NCBI GenBank assembly: GCA_963785565.1
Contig: CAWAVV010000013.1
Location: 310,001-374,000 of the forward strand
Reading direction: 5' to 3'
Origin: AP-15 sp963785565
GTDB lineage: Bacteria > Pseudomonadota > Alphaproteobacteria > ATCC43930 > CGMCC-115725
Length of the DNA: 64,000 bases
This document shows, piece by piece, positions 26,513 to 33,668 of this stretch (the stretch's first letter is position 1; each line of letters begins with the position of its first letter). The translations under genes and the position numbers were made by a program. Under the pieces are notes generated by a model that saw only the letters and a program-made list of their open reading frames with translations, was not told the DNA's origin and ran no database searches.

Positions 26513-27715
26513 TTGTCTCTGGTTACGGCACTGGTTCGCAAGGTCGATGGCGGCGGGCAACGGCGTACGATGGCGGTGGCCTGCGGCGCCCACGCCTTGC
26601 ACGACGGCTTTACCGATCTGCTCTATGTGTTGTTGCCGTTGTGGCAGGCGGAATTCGGCCTCGGCTATGCCGAGATCGGCCTTCTGCGCGCGCTTTATGC
26701 CGGGTCGATGGCCGGGTTTCAGGTCCCCGCTGGTCGGCTCGCCGAGCGTGTCGGCGGCCCCGTGCTGCTGGCGGCCGGCACCGCGCTCGCCGGCATCGGC
26801 TATCTCCTCGCCGGCGCCGGCGCCGGTTTTGCGATGCTGACCGCGGCCCTCGTCATCGGCGGCCTCGGTTCGAGCGTCCAGCATCCGATCGCCGCCAATC
26901 TCGTCGCCCGCAGCTTTGCCGGGCAGCGTTCGCGCGGCGCGCTCGCCAGCTACAATTTCTCCGGCGATCTCGGCAAGATGGCGATGCCCGCCGCCACCGC
27001 TTGGATGGTCGCCATGATGCCGTGGCGGTCGGCGACGACACTGTTGGGCATCGTCGGCTTGGCCGCGGCGATCGCGATCTTTCTGTCGCGGCGCGGCCTG
27101 CCGGACGAGACCGCGGCTGTCACCGGCCATGCCGAGGCGTCCGCGCCGGGGTCGTCGCCGGTGGCCGGGCACGGCTTTCCGCTGTTGCTGGCGGTCGGCG
27201 TCATCGACAGCGCGACGCGAATGGGGTTTTTGACCTTTCTGCCATTTTTGCTGCGGGCAAAAGGCGCCGATTTGCCGATGATCGGCGTGGCGTTGACCTT
27301 GATCTTCGCCGGTGGTGCCGCGGGCAAGCTCATCTGCGGTTTTCTCGGCTCGCGGCTCGGGGTCGTTCCCGCCGTCTTCCTGACCGAAGGCCTGACCGCC
27401 GCCGGCATCTTGATCCTGTTGCCCCTGCCTCTTGCGGCGGGGCTGGCGGTGTTGCCGCTGATCGGCGTAGCACTCAACGGCACCTCTTCGGTGCTGTACG
27501 GGACGGTGCCCGAGCTCGTCGCGCCCGAGCGCCGCGGGCGCGCCTTCGGCATCTTCTATACCGGAACGATCGGCGCCGGCGCATTGTCTCCAGCGCTTTA
27601 TGGGCTGGTCAGCGACGCCGCTGGGGTGCCGCGGATGATGGTGCTTATCGCTGCTGTGGTGCTGCTGACCTTGCCGCTCACCTGGGCGCTCCGTTCGGCG
27701 CTGCCCCGGCGATAG
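26513..27715 (+). CDS. MFS transporter
   Basis: 400-residue major facilitator with about 12 membrane segments. HALHDGFTDLLYVLLPLWQ is the first helix, GRLAERVGG the loop 2-3 motif, and the second half repeats the pattern (CGFLGSRLGVVP). A TTG start at 26513 sits behind AAGGGAGTG; an upstream frame lacks a ribosome binding site. The HALHDGF opening resembles the FsmR/fosmidomycin-resistance-like subgroup. Substrate unknown; a TauE/SafE gene follows 43 bp later. Confidence 0.85.
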   Translation: MSLVTALVRKVDGGGQRRTMAVACGAHALHDGFTDLLYVLLPLWQAEFGLGYAEIGLLRALYAGSMAGFQVPAGRLAERVGGPVLLAAGTALAGIGYLLAGAGAGFAMLTAALVIGGLGSSVQHPIAANLVARSFAGQRSRGALASYNFSGDLGKMAMPAATAWMVAMMPWRSATTLLGIVGLAAAIAIFLSRRGLPDETAAVTGHAEASAPGSSPVAGHGFPLLLAVGVIDSATRMGFLTFLPFLLRAKGADLPMIGVALTLIFAGGAAGKLICGFLGSRLGVVPAVFLTEGLTAAGILILLPLPLAAGLAVLPLIGVALNGTSSVLYGTVPELVAPERRGRAFGIFYTGTIGAGALSPALYGLVSDAAGVPRMMVLIAAVVLLTLPLTWALRSALPRR

Positions 27716-27758
27716 TTTCTCTGCAATCGGGTAGCCGAACCTTCGACCAGCGCGGCAA

Positions 27759-28526
27759 ATGAGCCTTTTCGACTGGGCCGCTTTGGCGGTCGTGACTTTT
27801 GGCGCGGCCGTGCTTCAGGCTGTGGGCGGCTTCGGCTTCGCCGTCGTCGCGGCGCCGCTGTTTCTGTTGCTGGTCGAGCCGGTGCGCGCGATCCAGCTCA
27901 TCATAATCGTCACCGCGGCCCTTTCGATCGTCGTGCTGCCGCGATTGTGGCGGGCGATCGCGCCGCAGCTGCTGTTGCGGCTGACGGGCGGCAGCTTGCT
28001 CGGGCTGCCGCTCGGATTGCTCGCCTTCCGCCACAGCGATCCACGGCTGGTGCGGGTGGCGGCCGGGGTCATCGTGCTTGCCTTTGCGGTGGTGATCGCA
28101 GCGATGCGGCGAGGCGCGCGCGGCGGCAAGCGCACGACACTCGTCATGACACGCGGGCGCGATCTTGCCGCCGGGGCGGTGTCCGGCGCCGCCACCGCGC
28201 TTGTGGGGATGTCGGGACCGCCGGTGCTGATCTATCTGATGCTCGCAGGCGCGCCACCCGGAACCGTGCGCGCGACATTGCTGGCGTTCTTCGCGCTGAG
28301 CTATACGGTGACGCTCGCCGCGCACGCCGCGACCATCGGCGTCGCGCCGCCGACTTGGATCGCAGCCGCCTTCCTGATCCCGTTCGCTCTCGCCGGTGGG
28401 CTCGTTGGTCGGCCGCTCGGCGATCGCCTCGGCGACGACGCTTTTGCCGCTCTCGCCATCGGCCTGCTCGCGGCGGCCGGGCTATATACCCTTGCCGCCG
28501 CGGGGTTCCAAGGCGGCGGCCGGTGA
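27759..28526 (+). CDS. sulfite exporter TauE/SafE family protein
   Basis: 255-residue inner-membrane protein with about eight helices in two similar halves, both containing the characteristic GxxxxxxGGxGF/GMSGPP blocks (LQAVGGFGFAVVAAPLF; SGAATALVGMSGPPVLIYL). The family exports sulfite or organosulfonates, or takes up sulfur compounds. It lies 43 bp after the MFS gene in the same direction, so it may be cotranscribed. Confidence 0.88.
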   Translation: MSLFDWAALAVVTFGAAVLQAVGGFGFAVVAAPLFLLLVEPVRAIQLIIIVTAALSIVVLPRLWRAIAPQLLLRLTGGSLLGLPLGLLAFRHSDPRLVRVAAGVIVLAFAVVIAAMRRGARGGKRTTLVMTRGRDLAAGAVSGAATALVGMSGPPVLIYLMLAGAPPGTVRATLLAFFALSYTVTLAAHAATIGVAPPTWIAAAFLIPFALAGGLVGRPLGDRLGDDAFAALAIGLLAAAGLYTLAAAGFQGGGR

Positions 28527-28671
28527 CTAGGATGGTGACGGCGCCGACTACGCCGAGTATCATAGGCCGGCGGGCGCTCTTCGCCGCGGAATGTCGTTCC
28601 GATCTTTAAGGGCAGTGCGGCCGGTTTTCACGTAGTTTTGTTCGCGGCAAAGTAAACGACCAGGTGAGATT

Positions 28672-28941
28672 ATGATCGGCCCGCCGGGACTGCCGAAATT
28701 CGGACGCCGAGTCTTCTCCTTCGCACCTGCAAAGCCAGGCCGCACCCGACAGCGTCACAACGCCTGGAAATGGGCAACCGGGCTATACCTGGCGGGCGTG
28801 CTGGCGCATTTCAGTCACCACATGGCGTTCGACATCGCCCGAGGCGACCCATCTTTCGGCTTCGGCGCGGCGCTTACCAGCGCGCCGGTCAGCCTGGTCT
28901 GGCCCGCCGACCTGATCGGGACCCTGATCTCTCTGAGCTGA
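28672..28941 (+). CDS. small hypothetical membrane-associated protein
   Basis: 89 residues. A basic N-terminus (residues 1-30) is followed by WKWATGLYLAGVLAHFSHHMAFDIARG and a second hydrophobic stretch ending SLVWPADLIGTLISLS, consistent with one or two membrane segments. CAGGTGAGATT precedes the ATG. No family recognised. Confidence 0.5.
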   Translation: MIGPPGLPKFGRRVFSFAPAKPGRTRQRHNAWKWATGLYLAGVLAHFSHHMAFDIARGDPSFGFGAALTSAPVSLVWPADLIGTLISLS

Positions 28942-29048
28942 GCGGGCCGCCCGCCGCGGGGCGTCGGGCGGGAGGCGCCGCCCGACCCAGGGCTTGCCGC
29001 TGCGGGCGCGACCCGACACAATGCGGTGCTTCGAGAAAGGGCGGGAGA

Positions 29049-29432
29049 ATGGATCGGATATCGCAATCGCCGCTTGCGGTCTATCAGTCGTATCTCGATC
29101 GCGGCGAGTTGGCCTATCAGTGGAGCGTTGAAGCCAACCGTGCGGTGTTCTTCCCGCGCGTGATCTGCCCGTTCACCGGCAGCGACCGGCTCGAATGGCG
29201 GGTCAGCGCCGGGCTCGGGACGGTTTATGCGACGACGGTCACGCATCCCCGTGAGGGCGCCCCGTACAACGTGGCCCTGATCGATTGCGACGAAGGCTTC
29301 CGGCTGATGAGCCGGGTCGAGGATCTGGCGCCCGAAGCAGTGCAGATCGGCATGCGCGTCAAGTTCCGGACCCATCGTCCTGCCGGCGACGAGCCGGCCT
29401 ATCCGGTCTTCGCACCCGTCGAGGGTGCCTGA
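29049..29432 (+). CDS. DUF35 OB-fold protein, partner of the thiolase
   Basis: 127-residue DUF35-type protein: an N-terminal helix, a degenerate zinc-ribbon segment (VFFPRVICPFTGS, one Cys only) and an OB fold with TVYATTVTH, VALIDCDEGFRLMSRV and KVKF-like MRVKFRTHR. Its stop overlaps the thiolase ATG (TGATG at 29430-29434). In SCP-x systems such proteins form a complex with the thiolase-like subunit and channel acyl-CoA; the same job is likely here. Confidence 0.8.
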   Translation: MDRISQSPLAVYQSYLDRGELAYQWSVEANRAVFFPRVICPFTGSDRLEWRVSAGLGTVYATTVTHPREGAPYNVALIDCDEGFRLMSRVEDLAPEAVQIGMRVKFRTHRPAGDEPAYPVFAPVEGA

Positions 29433-30586
29433 TGGACGGGCTGCAGCGCGGCAGCGCCGCGATCGTCGGCGTCGCCGAATCCGATCTGGGCGCCGTCGCC
29501 GCCGAGATGACCCGGATCGATTTGATGGCGCAAGGCATCCACCGTGCGCTCGCCGATTGCGGGCTCGCCCTGCGCGACATCGACGGCCTGATCTGCGCGA
29601 CCGCGCAGAGCCGCACCTCTGGCCTGGCGCTCGCCGAATATCTCGGGATCTCACCGGCCTTCGTCGACACGACGATCCTCGGCGGCTCGTCCTTCATGTT
29701 TCACGTCGCACATGCCCAGGCGGCGTTGCAGCTCGGGCTGTGCAAGGTCGCGGTCATCGCCTATGGCTCGACCCAGCGCACGATCGGGCGGCGTCACGCC
29801 TCGGTGCGCGAATATAACCCCTACGAGACCCCGTTTCGGCCGTTCCTGCCGTCGACCGCCTATGCGTTGGCCGCTTCGCGCCACATGCACGAGTTCGGCA
29901 CCACGCGCGAGCAATTGGCCGCAGTCGCGGTCGCGGCGCGCCAATGGGCATTGCTGAATCCGGTCGCCTGGGAAAAGAAGCCGCTGACGATCGCCGAGGT
30001 GCTGGCGGCGCGGATGGTCAGCTATCCGTTCACTGTGCGCGACATATGCCTGGTGACCGATGGCGGCGGCGCGGTGATCATGACCACCGCCGAGCGCGCC
30101 CGCTCCCTGCAAAAACCGCCGGCCTATGTGCTCGGGTCAGGCCAAGCGATCACCCACGCCAACATTTCGAGCATGCCGGACCTGACTGTCACAGGTGCGC
30201 TGCAATCCGGCCGCCAAGCCTACGAGATGGCAAAGCTCGGGCCATCTGACATCGATGTGCTCGAACTCTACGACGCGTTCACGATCAACACGATCCTGTT
30301 CCTCGAGGATCTCGGCTTTTGCGCCAAGGGCGAGGGCGGCTCTTTTGTCGAGGGCGGCCGGATCGCGCCGGGCGGTAGCCTGCCGGTCAACACCAATGGC
30401 GGCGGCCTGTCTTATTGCCATCCCGGTATGTACGGCCTCTTTCTACTGATCGAGGCGACCCGCCAACTGCGCGGCGAATGCGGCGAGCGCCAGGTCGCGA
30501 AATGCGAGACCGCGATCGCCCACGGCAATGGCGGCGTTCTCTCCTCGCAAGCCACCGTCATCCTCGGCACCGCCGCGATCCTTTGA
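29432..30586 (+). CDS. SCP-x-type thiolase family protein (possible retro-aldolase)
   Basis: 384-residue thiolase-fold enzyme translated in overlap with the DUF35 gene. At the usual nucleophile position it has LGGSSFMFH, with no Cys, as in the SCP-x/Ltp2 subgroup, some of which are aldolases acting on side-chain acyl-CoAs rather than thiolases. VLELYDAFTINTILFLEDLG and NTNGGGLSYCHPGMYG are the conserved C-terminal blocks. Substrate unknown; steroid-like or branched acyl-CoA are options known for the family. Confidence 0.83.
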   Translation: MDGLQRGSAAIVGVAESDLGAVAAEMTRIDLMAQGIHRALADCGLALRDIDGLICATAQSRTSGLALAEYLGISPAFVDTTILGGSSFMFHVAHAQAALQLGLCKVAVIAYGSTQRTIGRRHASVREYNPYETPFRPFLPSTAYALAASRHMHEFGTTREQLAAVAVAARQWALLNPVAWEKKPLTIAEVLAARMVSYPFTVRDICLVTDGGGAVIMTTAERARSLQKPPAYVLGSGQAITHANISSMPDLTVTGALQSGRQAYEMAKLGPSDIDVLELYDAFTINTILFLEDLGFCAKGEGGSFVEGGRIAPGGSLPVNTNGGGLSYCHPGMYGLFLLIEATRQLRGECGERQVAKCETAIAHGNGGVLSSQATVILGTAAIL

Positions 30587-30768
30587 TTTAAGGGGGCAGC
30601 ATCGATGCCGACATAGCGAAGCTTTCCGATGACCACCTAAAAACCTTACCGAAAACCGCCGTTTTTGAGGGGTCGTTGGCGACGCAAATATCTTGAGATT
30701 TAGACGCCTTCACTGCTGTCATTGGCTATGGTCCATCTACCAGCGACGCGACCGACAGGAGAAGGGCT

Positions 30769-31005
30769 GTGGCGATCCACATCGGCGGTTACGCAATTGA
30801 AATACACCCTATCGCGCCTCTTCTACTCCTTATTTCCCTAGCATCCGTGGTAATCAGCGTCATGGCCGTAATACGAACAATTCAGAAGGCAGGATTTAAT
30901 GGTTGGTGGTTTCTCATAATCTTTGTTCCAGTGCTGAATATGCTCGCTTTATGGCGCTTCGGATTTGGTTCGTGGCCTGCATTACCTGATAGGCGCTCAT
31001 CGTAA
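30769..31005 (+). CDS. small two-helix membrane protein
   Basis: 78 residues from a GTG behind AGGAGAAGGG. Two membrane segments: IAPLLLLISLASVVISVMAVI and WWFLIIFVPVLNMLALWRF. The KAGFNGWW ... VPVLNMLALWRFGF pattern is common in small bacterial membrane proteins near DUF805, usually of unknown role. Lower GC than neighbours. Confidence 0.65.
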   Translation: MAIHIGGYAIEIHPIAPLLLLISLASVVISVMAVIRTIQKAGFNGWWFLIIFVPVLNMLALWRFGFGSWPALPDRRSS

Positions 31006-31095
31006 GAAGGTGTGCAGGCGGTCCGAAATTCTTGATTTTTGAACAGGCCCGCGTCAATAACTCCCCGGTAATAGCGAGTAGGGCGGAAGAGCGGA

Positions 31096-32777
31096 GAGGC
31101 TGGGCAAGAAACTCATGCAGCCGCTACTGCGGAAGGACCAGGCCCATTGGTGCAATTGGGCGGGTTAGGCGGGAGCCCCCGATCCCAGCGGCCAGCCTAA
31201 GGAAAGAAAGAGCGAACGAACGAGCGAGACACAGAACAGCCAATAGTAGCCACAAAAACAGCGCCATCCAGCGTTGCAGGCCGAGGATGCGCAGCACCCG
31301 GCTGAAGTTGTAGCACAACGCCATCAGGTTCCATTCGCCGCACACCTTGGCGAACCCGCGCACCAGGAAGTGGCGATACCCGGCACGGCATTTGAGCGTG
31401 CCGAACGGGTGCTCAGCCAAGGCTTTGCGGCGGCGCATCATCGCCTCGCCATGCTGCTCGAAGCGCGCCCGATGCCGCTCGACGACGTCCTCGTGAACCC
31501 AGCGCTCGATCTCGCGCCGCGTGCCGTTGCGCGAGAGGCATCGCCCGCGCAACGGGCAGGCCCGGCAAACCGATCGCCGGCTGGCATAGCGGAGCGCCAT
31601 CTTGCCGGTGGCTTGCCGCCTCAGACTGCGCATCGGCCGCAGCTCGGCGCCACCCGGACAGCGATACCGGTCAGCCGCGGCGTCGTATTGGAAGTCTCCC
31701 AGGCCGAACCGGCCTTGCGCCTTCAGCCGGTGGCTGCGATCGGGTGGCGGCACATAGGCGGTAATCGCCTCCTCTTCGCACGCCTTCAGCGTCTCGCCGT
31801 TGTAGTAGCCGCTGTCGGCGACGACGGTCAGCGCGGCGGCGCCGAGGGCTTCTTTGGCTGCCGCCGCCATCGCGTGCAGCTGGCCGGTGTCGTTGCCGTC
31901 GTTGACCACAGCACTGGCGACGATCAGCTTGTACTTGTCGTCGACCGCGATTTGCACATTGTAACCGGCCACGATTTGCCCGTGTTTGGAGAGCAGCCGA
32001 GCGTCCGGGTCAGTGCGCGAGAGCTGGCCATCGCCACTGTGCTGCAGATCGGCCAGATCGGCTTTGGCCGCCGCCCGGCGCTCACGCAAGCCTATCAGCC
32101 GCTGCGTCATCTCTTGTGCCGAAGGCGCCGGCGGCGCTGCGGCGCTCGCCTCCTCGGCCCTGTCGTTGGCGTCGAGTGCTGCGGCGTACTCGGCGATGCT
32201 GCGGTCCAAGGCCGCCATCTGCTCGTCCAGTCGCTTCTCGGTCAGGATGCTCGCCTTGCTGGCGTCGCCGTGGAAGAACGCGCCATCGATCGCCACCAAC
32301 GCGCCGCCCAGCAAGTCCAGGCGGCGCGCCAAGCGCACAAACTCCCGGTTGACCGCCTGCAGCCCGGCGGCGTTGTTCTTGCGGAAATCGGCGATCGTGC
32401 GATAGCCGGGCGTCAATCCCCGCAACAGCCACATCACCTCGACATCGCGCCGCGTCTCGCGCGCCAGCCGGCGCGAGGAGCGCACCTGGTTGAGATAGCC
32501 GTAAAGATACAGCTTCAACAGATCGCCCGGAGCATAGGGCGGCTGGCCGGCGCCGCCGTCCGAGCCGACATCGCAGAACTCCAGCCCCATCAGGTCGAGC
32601 GAATCGACGTAGGCATCGATCGTCCGCACCGGATTGTCGCGATCGACATAGTCCTCCAGACACGGCGGCAACAGGCTCACCTGCTCCCGGCTGTGGCCGA
32701 TCTTGTAGGTACGGTTTGTCATACCACAAATTGTATACCCGGCAGCCCGCCAGGGCTGGCGTTTCTTGCCCAGCCTC
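31096..32777. mobile_element. IS1182-type insertion sequence
   Basis: 1682 bp bounded by perfect 17-bp inverted repeats GAGGCTGGGCAAGAAAC (31096-31112) and its complement (32761-32777), enclosing one transposase gene on the minus strand. No clear target duplication is seen. The outer 33 bp at 31078-31110 also match, inverted, the end of the 215-bp repeat at 33024-33057, so the exact ends are uncertain. Confidence 0.72.
31124..32722 (-). CDS. IS1182 family transposase
   Basis: 532 residues, a DDE transposase of the IS5/IS1182 group. The N-terminal helical domain reads YAPGDLLKLYLYGYLN, then RDVEVMWLLRGLTPGYRTIADFRKNN; the catalytic core includes GALVAIDGAFFHG, VVADSGYYNG, and the last block FGTLKCRAGYRHFLVRG with the Glu region. 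The Cys motif RSVCRACPLRGRC is typical. The frame is intact, so the element may be active. The ATG at 32722 was chosen over an extension to 32779 that would run out through the terminal repeat. Confidence 0.88.
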   Translation of the reverse strand: MTNRTYKIGHSREQVSLLPPCLEDYVDRDNPVRTIDAYVDSLDLMGLEFCDVGSDGGAGQPPYAPGDLLKLYLYGYLNQVRSSRRLARETRRDVEVMWLLRGLTPGYRTIADFRKNNAAGLQAVNREFVRLARRLDLLGGALVAIDGAFFHGDASKASILTEKRLDEQMAALDRSIAEYAAALDANDRAEEASAAAPPAPSAQEMTQRLIGLRERRAAAKADLADLQHSGDGQLSRTDPDARLLSKHGQIVAGYNVQIAVDDKYKLIVASAVVNDGNDTGQLHAMAAAAKEALGAAALTVVADSGYYNGETLKACEEEAITAYVPPPDRSHRLKAQGRFGLGDFQYDAAADRYRCPGGAELRPMRSLRRQATGKMALRYASRRSVCRACPLRGRCLSRNGTRREIERWVHEDVVERHRARFEQHGEAMMRRRKALAEHPFGTLKCRAGYRHFLVRGFAKVCGEWNLMALCYNFSRVLRILGLQRWMALFLWLLLAVLCLARSFALSFLRLAAGIGGSRLTRPIAPMGLVLPQ

Positions 32778-32823
32778 ATTGCTCAACCCATCAGGGTTGG
32801 AGGGGAATGGTGGGTTTCGCCGC

Positions 32824-33038
32824 GAGGCTGGGCAAATATTCAGATCGAGACGGAAAATTGGCAAACTCCCTCACCGCCGTCCCGGCGAAAGCCGGGATCC
32901 ATTCTTCCGCTGCCCGGAATTTTCAAGCAGAGCCAATGCCTTACCAGCTATCGCACAGCCCGTACGGCGGATAGATCGACCCCGGCTTTCGCCGGGGAGG
33001 CGGGAAAATGTGCGGTGACGGGATTCTTGCCCAGCCTC
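32824..33038. repeat. 215-bp dispersed inverted-repeat element, copy 2
   Basis: Bounded by GAGGCTGGGCAA and TTGCCCAGCCTC, with internal palindromes at 32880-32897 (loop GAAA) and 32980-32997 in opposite orientation. It is highly similar to 5093-5308. Its ends match the terminal repeats of the neighbouring IS1182-type element, 46 bp away. Confidence 0.78.
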
Positions 33039-33122
33039 TGCGCTTTTCCGCCCTACTTTTTGAAAGCTTAGCCATGGGAGCGAAGGGTGTCCGCTTCCGC
33101 CCAGCGCGAGCCAATAGGACCA

Positions 33123-33140
33123 TCCCGACGAAGGTCGGGA
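33123..33140. repeat. REP-like palindrome left of the GIY-YIG gene
   Basis: TCCCGACGAAGGTCGGGA, a 7-bp perfect stem with loop GAAG, 23 bp before the GIY-YIG start. It resembles the palindromes inside the 215-bp repeats. Confidence 0.6.
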
Positions 33141-33162
33141 CCCATGCCCGTAGCTAAAATCG

Positions 33163-33447
33163 ATGTTCTACGTCTATCTCCTCGCTAGCAAACCTTACGG
33201 AACCCTCTACATCGGGACGACTTCCGATCTTCGGCGGCGCGTTTGGGAGCACGAGAACGGATTCGTTCCGGGCTTCACGAAACGATACCAAGTCGACCGG
33301 CTCGTTGGGTTTGAGGCTCATGAATCCTCCGCTTCCGCGCTTCGCCGCGAGAAACAGCTCAAGGAATGGAAACGCGACTGGAAAATCAACTTGGTTGAAC
33401 GGGACAACCCACACTGGCTGGACCTATACCCCAGCATCCAATTTTGA
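33163..33447 (+). CDS. GIY-YIG nuclease family protein
   Basis: 94-residue single-domain GIY-YIG protein (UPF0213-like). The signature strands are FYVYLLASK and GTLYIGTTSDLRRRVWEHENG; catalytic Arg lies in the helix, and LVGFEAHESSASALRREKQLKEWKR contains the conserved Glu and basic helix. No DNA-binding domain is attached. It stands between two palindromes of similar design and near an IS and a dispersed repeat, which suggests it travels with them. Confidence 0.9.
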   Translation: MFYVYLLASKPYGTLYIGTTSDLRRRVWEHENGFVPGFTKRYQVDRLVGFEAHESSASALRREKQLKEWKRDWKINLVERDNPHWLDLYPSIQF

Positions 33448-33568
33448 GTGCGGTCCTCAATATAGACAAAATTGAACCACAGACAAAGTTGAACCGCCCG
33501 AAATTCTGCGTCGAGAGGTTCCCGTCAGTCCGGCGGCCGGCTCCGCCCGGAAATGATGCAACCATAGG

Positions 33569-33586
33569 CACCGGCCTTCGCCGGTG
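33569..33586. repeat. REP-like palindrome right of the GIY-YIG gene
   Basis: CACCGGCCTTCGCCGGTG, a 7-bp stem with loop CTTC, so inverted relative to the palindrome at 33123. It lies 83 bp before the fadB/J-type gene. Confidence 0.6.
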
Positions 33587-33668
33587 TGGATCGAAGAAGA
33601 CGGCTCGGGGTTCACGCGATGGCGGAAATGACGAATAATGGACGCGCGGGATCCGCGGGAGGGATGAC

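Noticed and set aside
26506..27762. 418-codon plus-strand frame overlapping the MFS gene
   Set aside because: Arg-rich translation without hydrophobic segments; the other frame is a clear transporter.
31274..32974. 566-codon plus-strand open frame
   Set aside because: Antisense to the IS1182 transposase and runs into the dispersed repeat.
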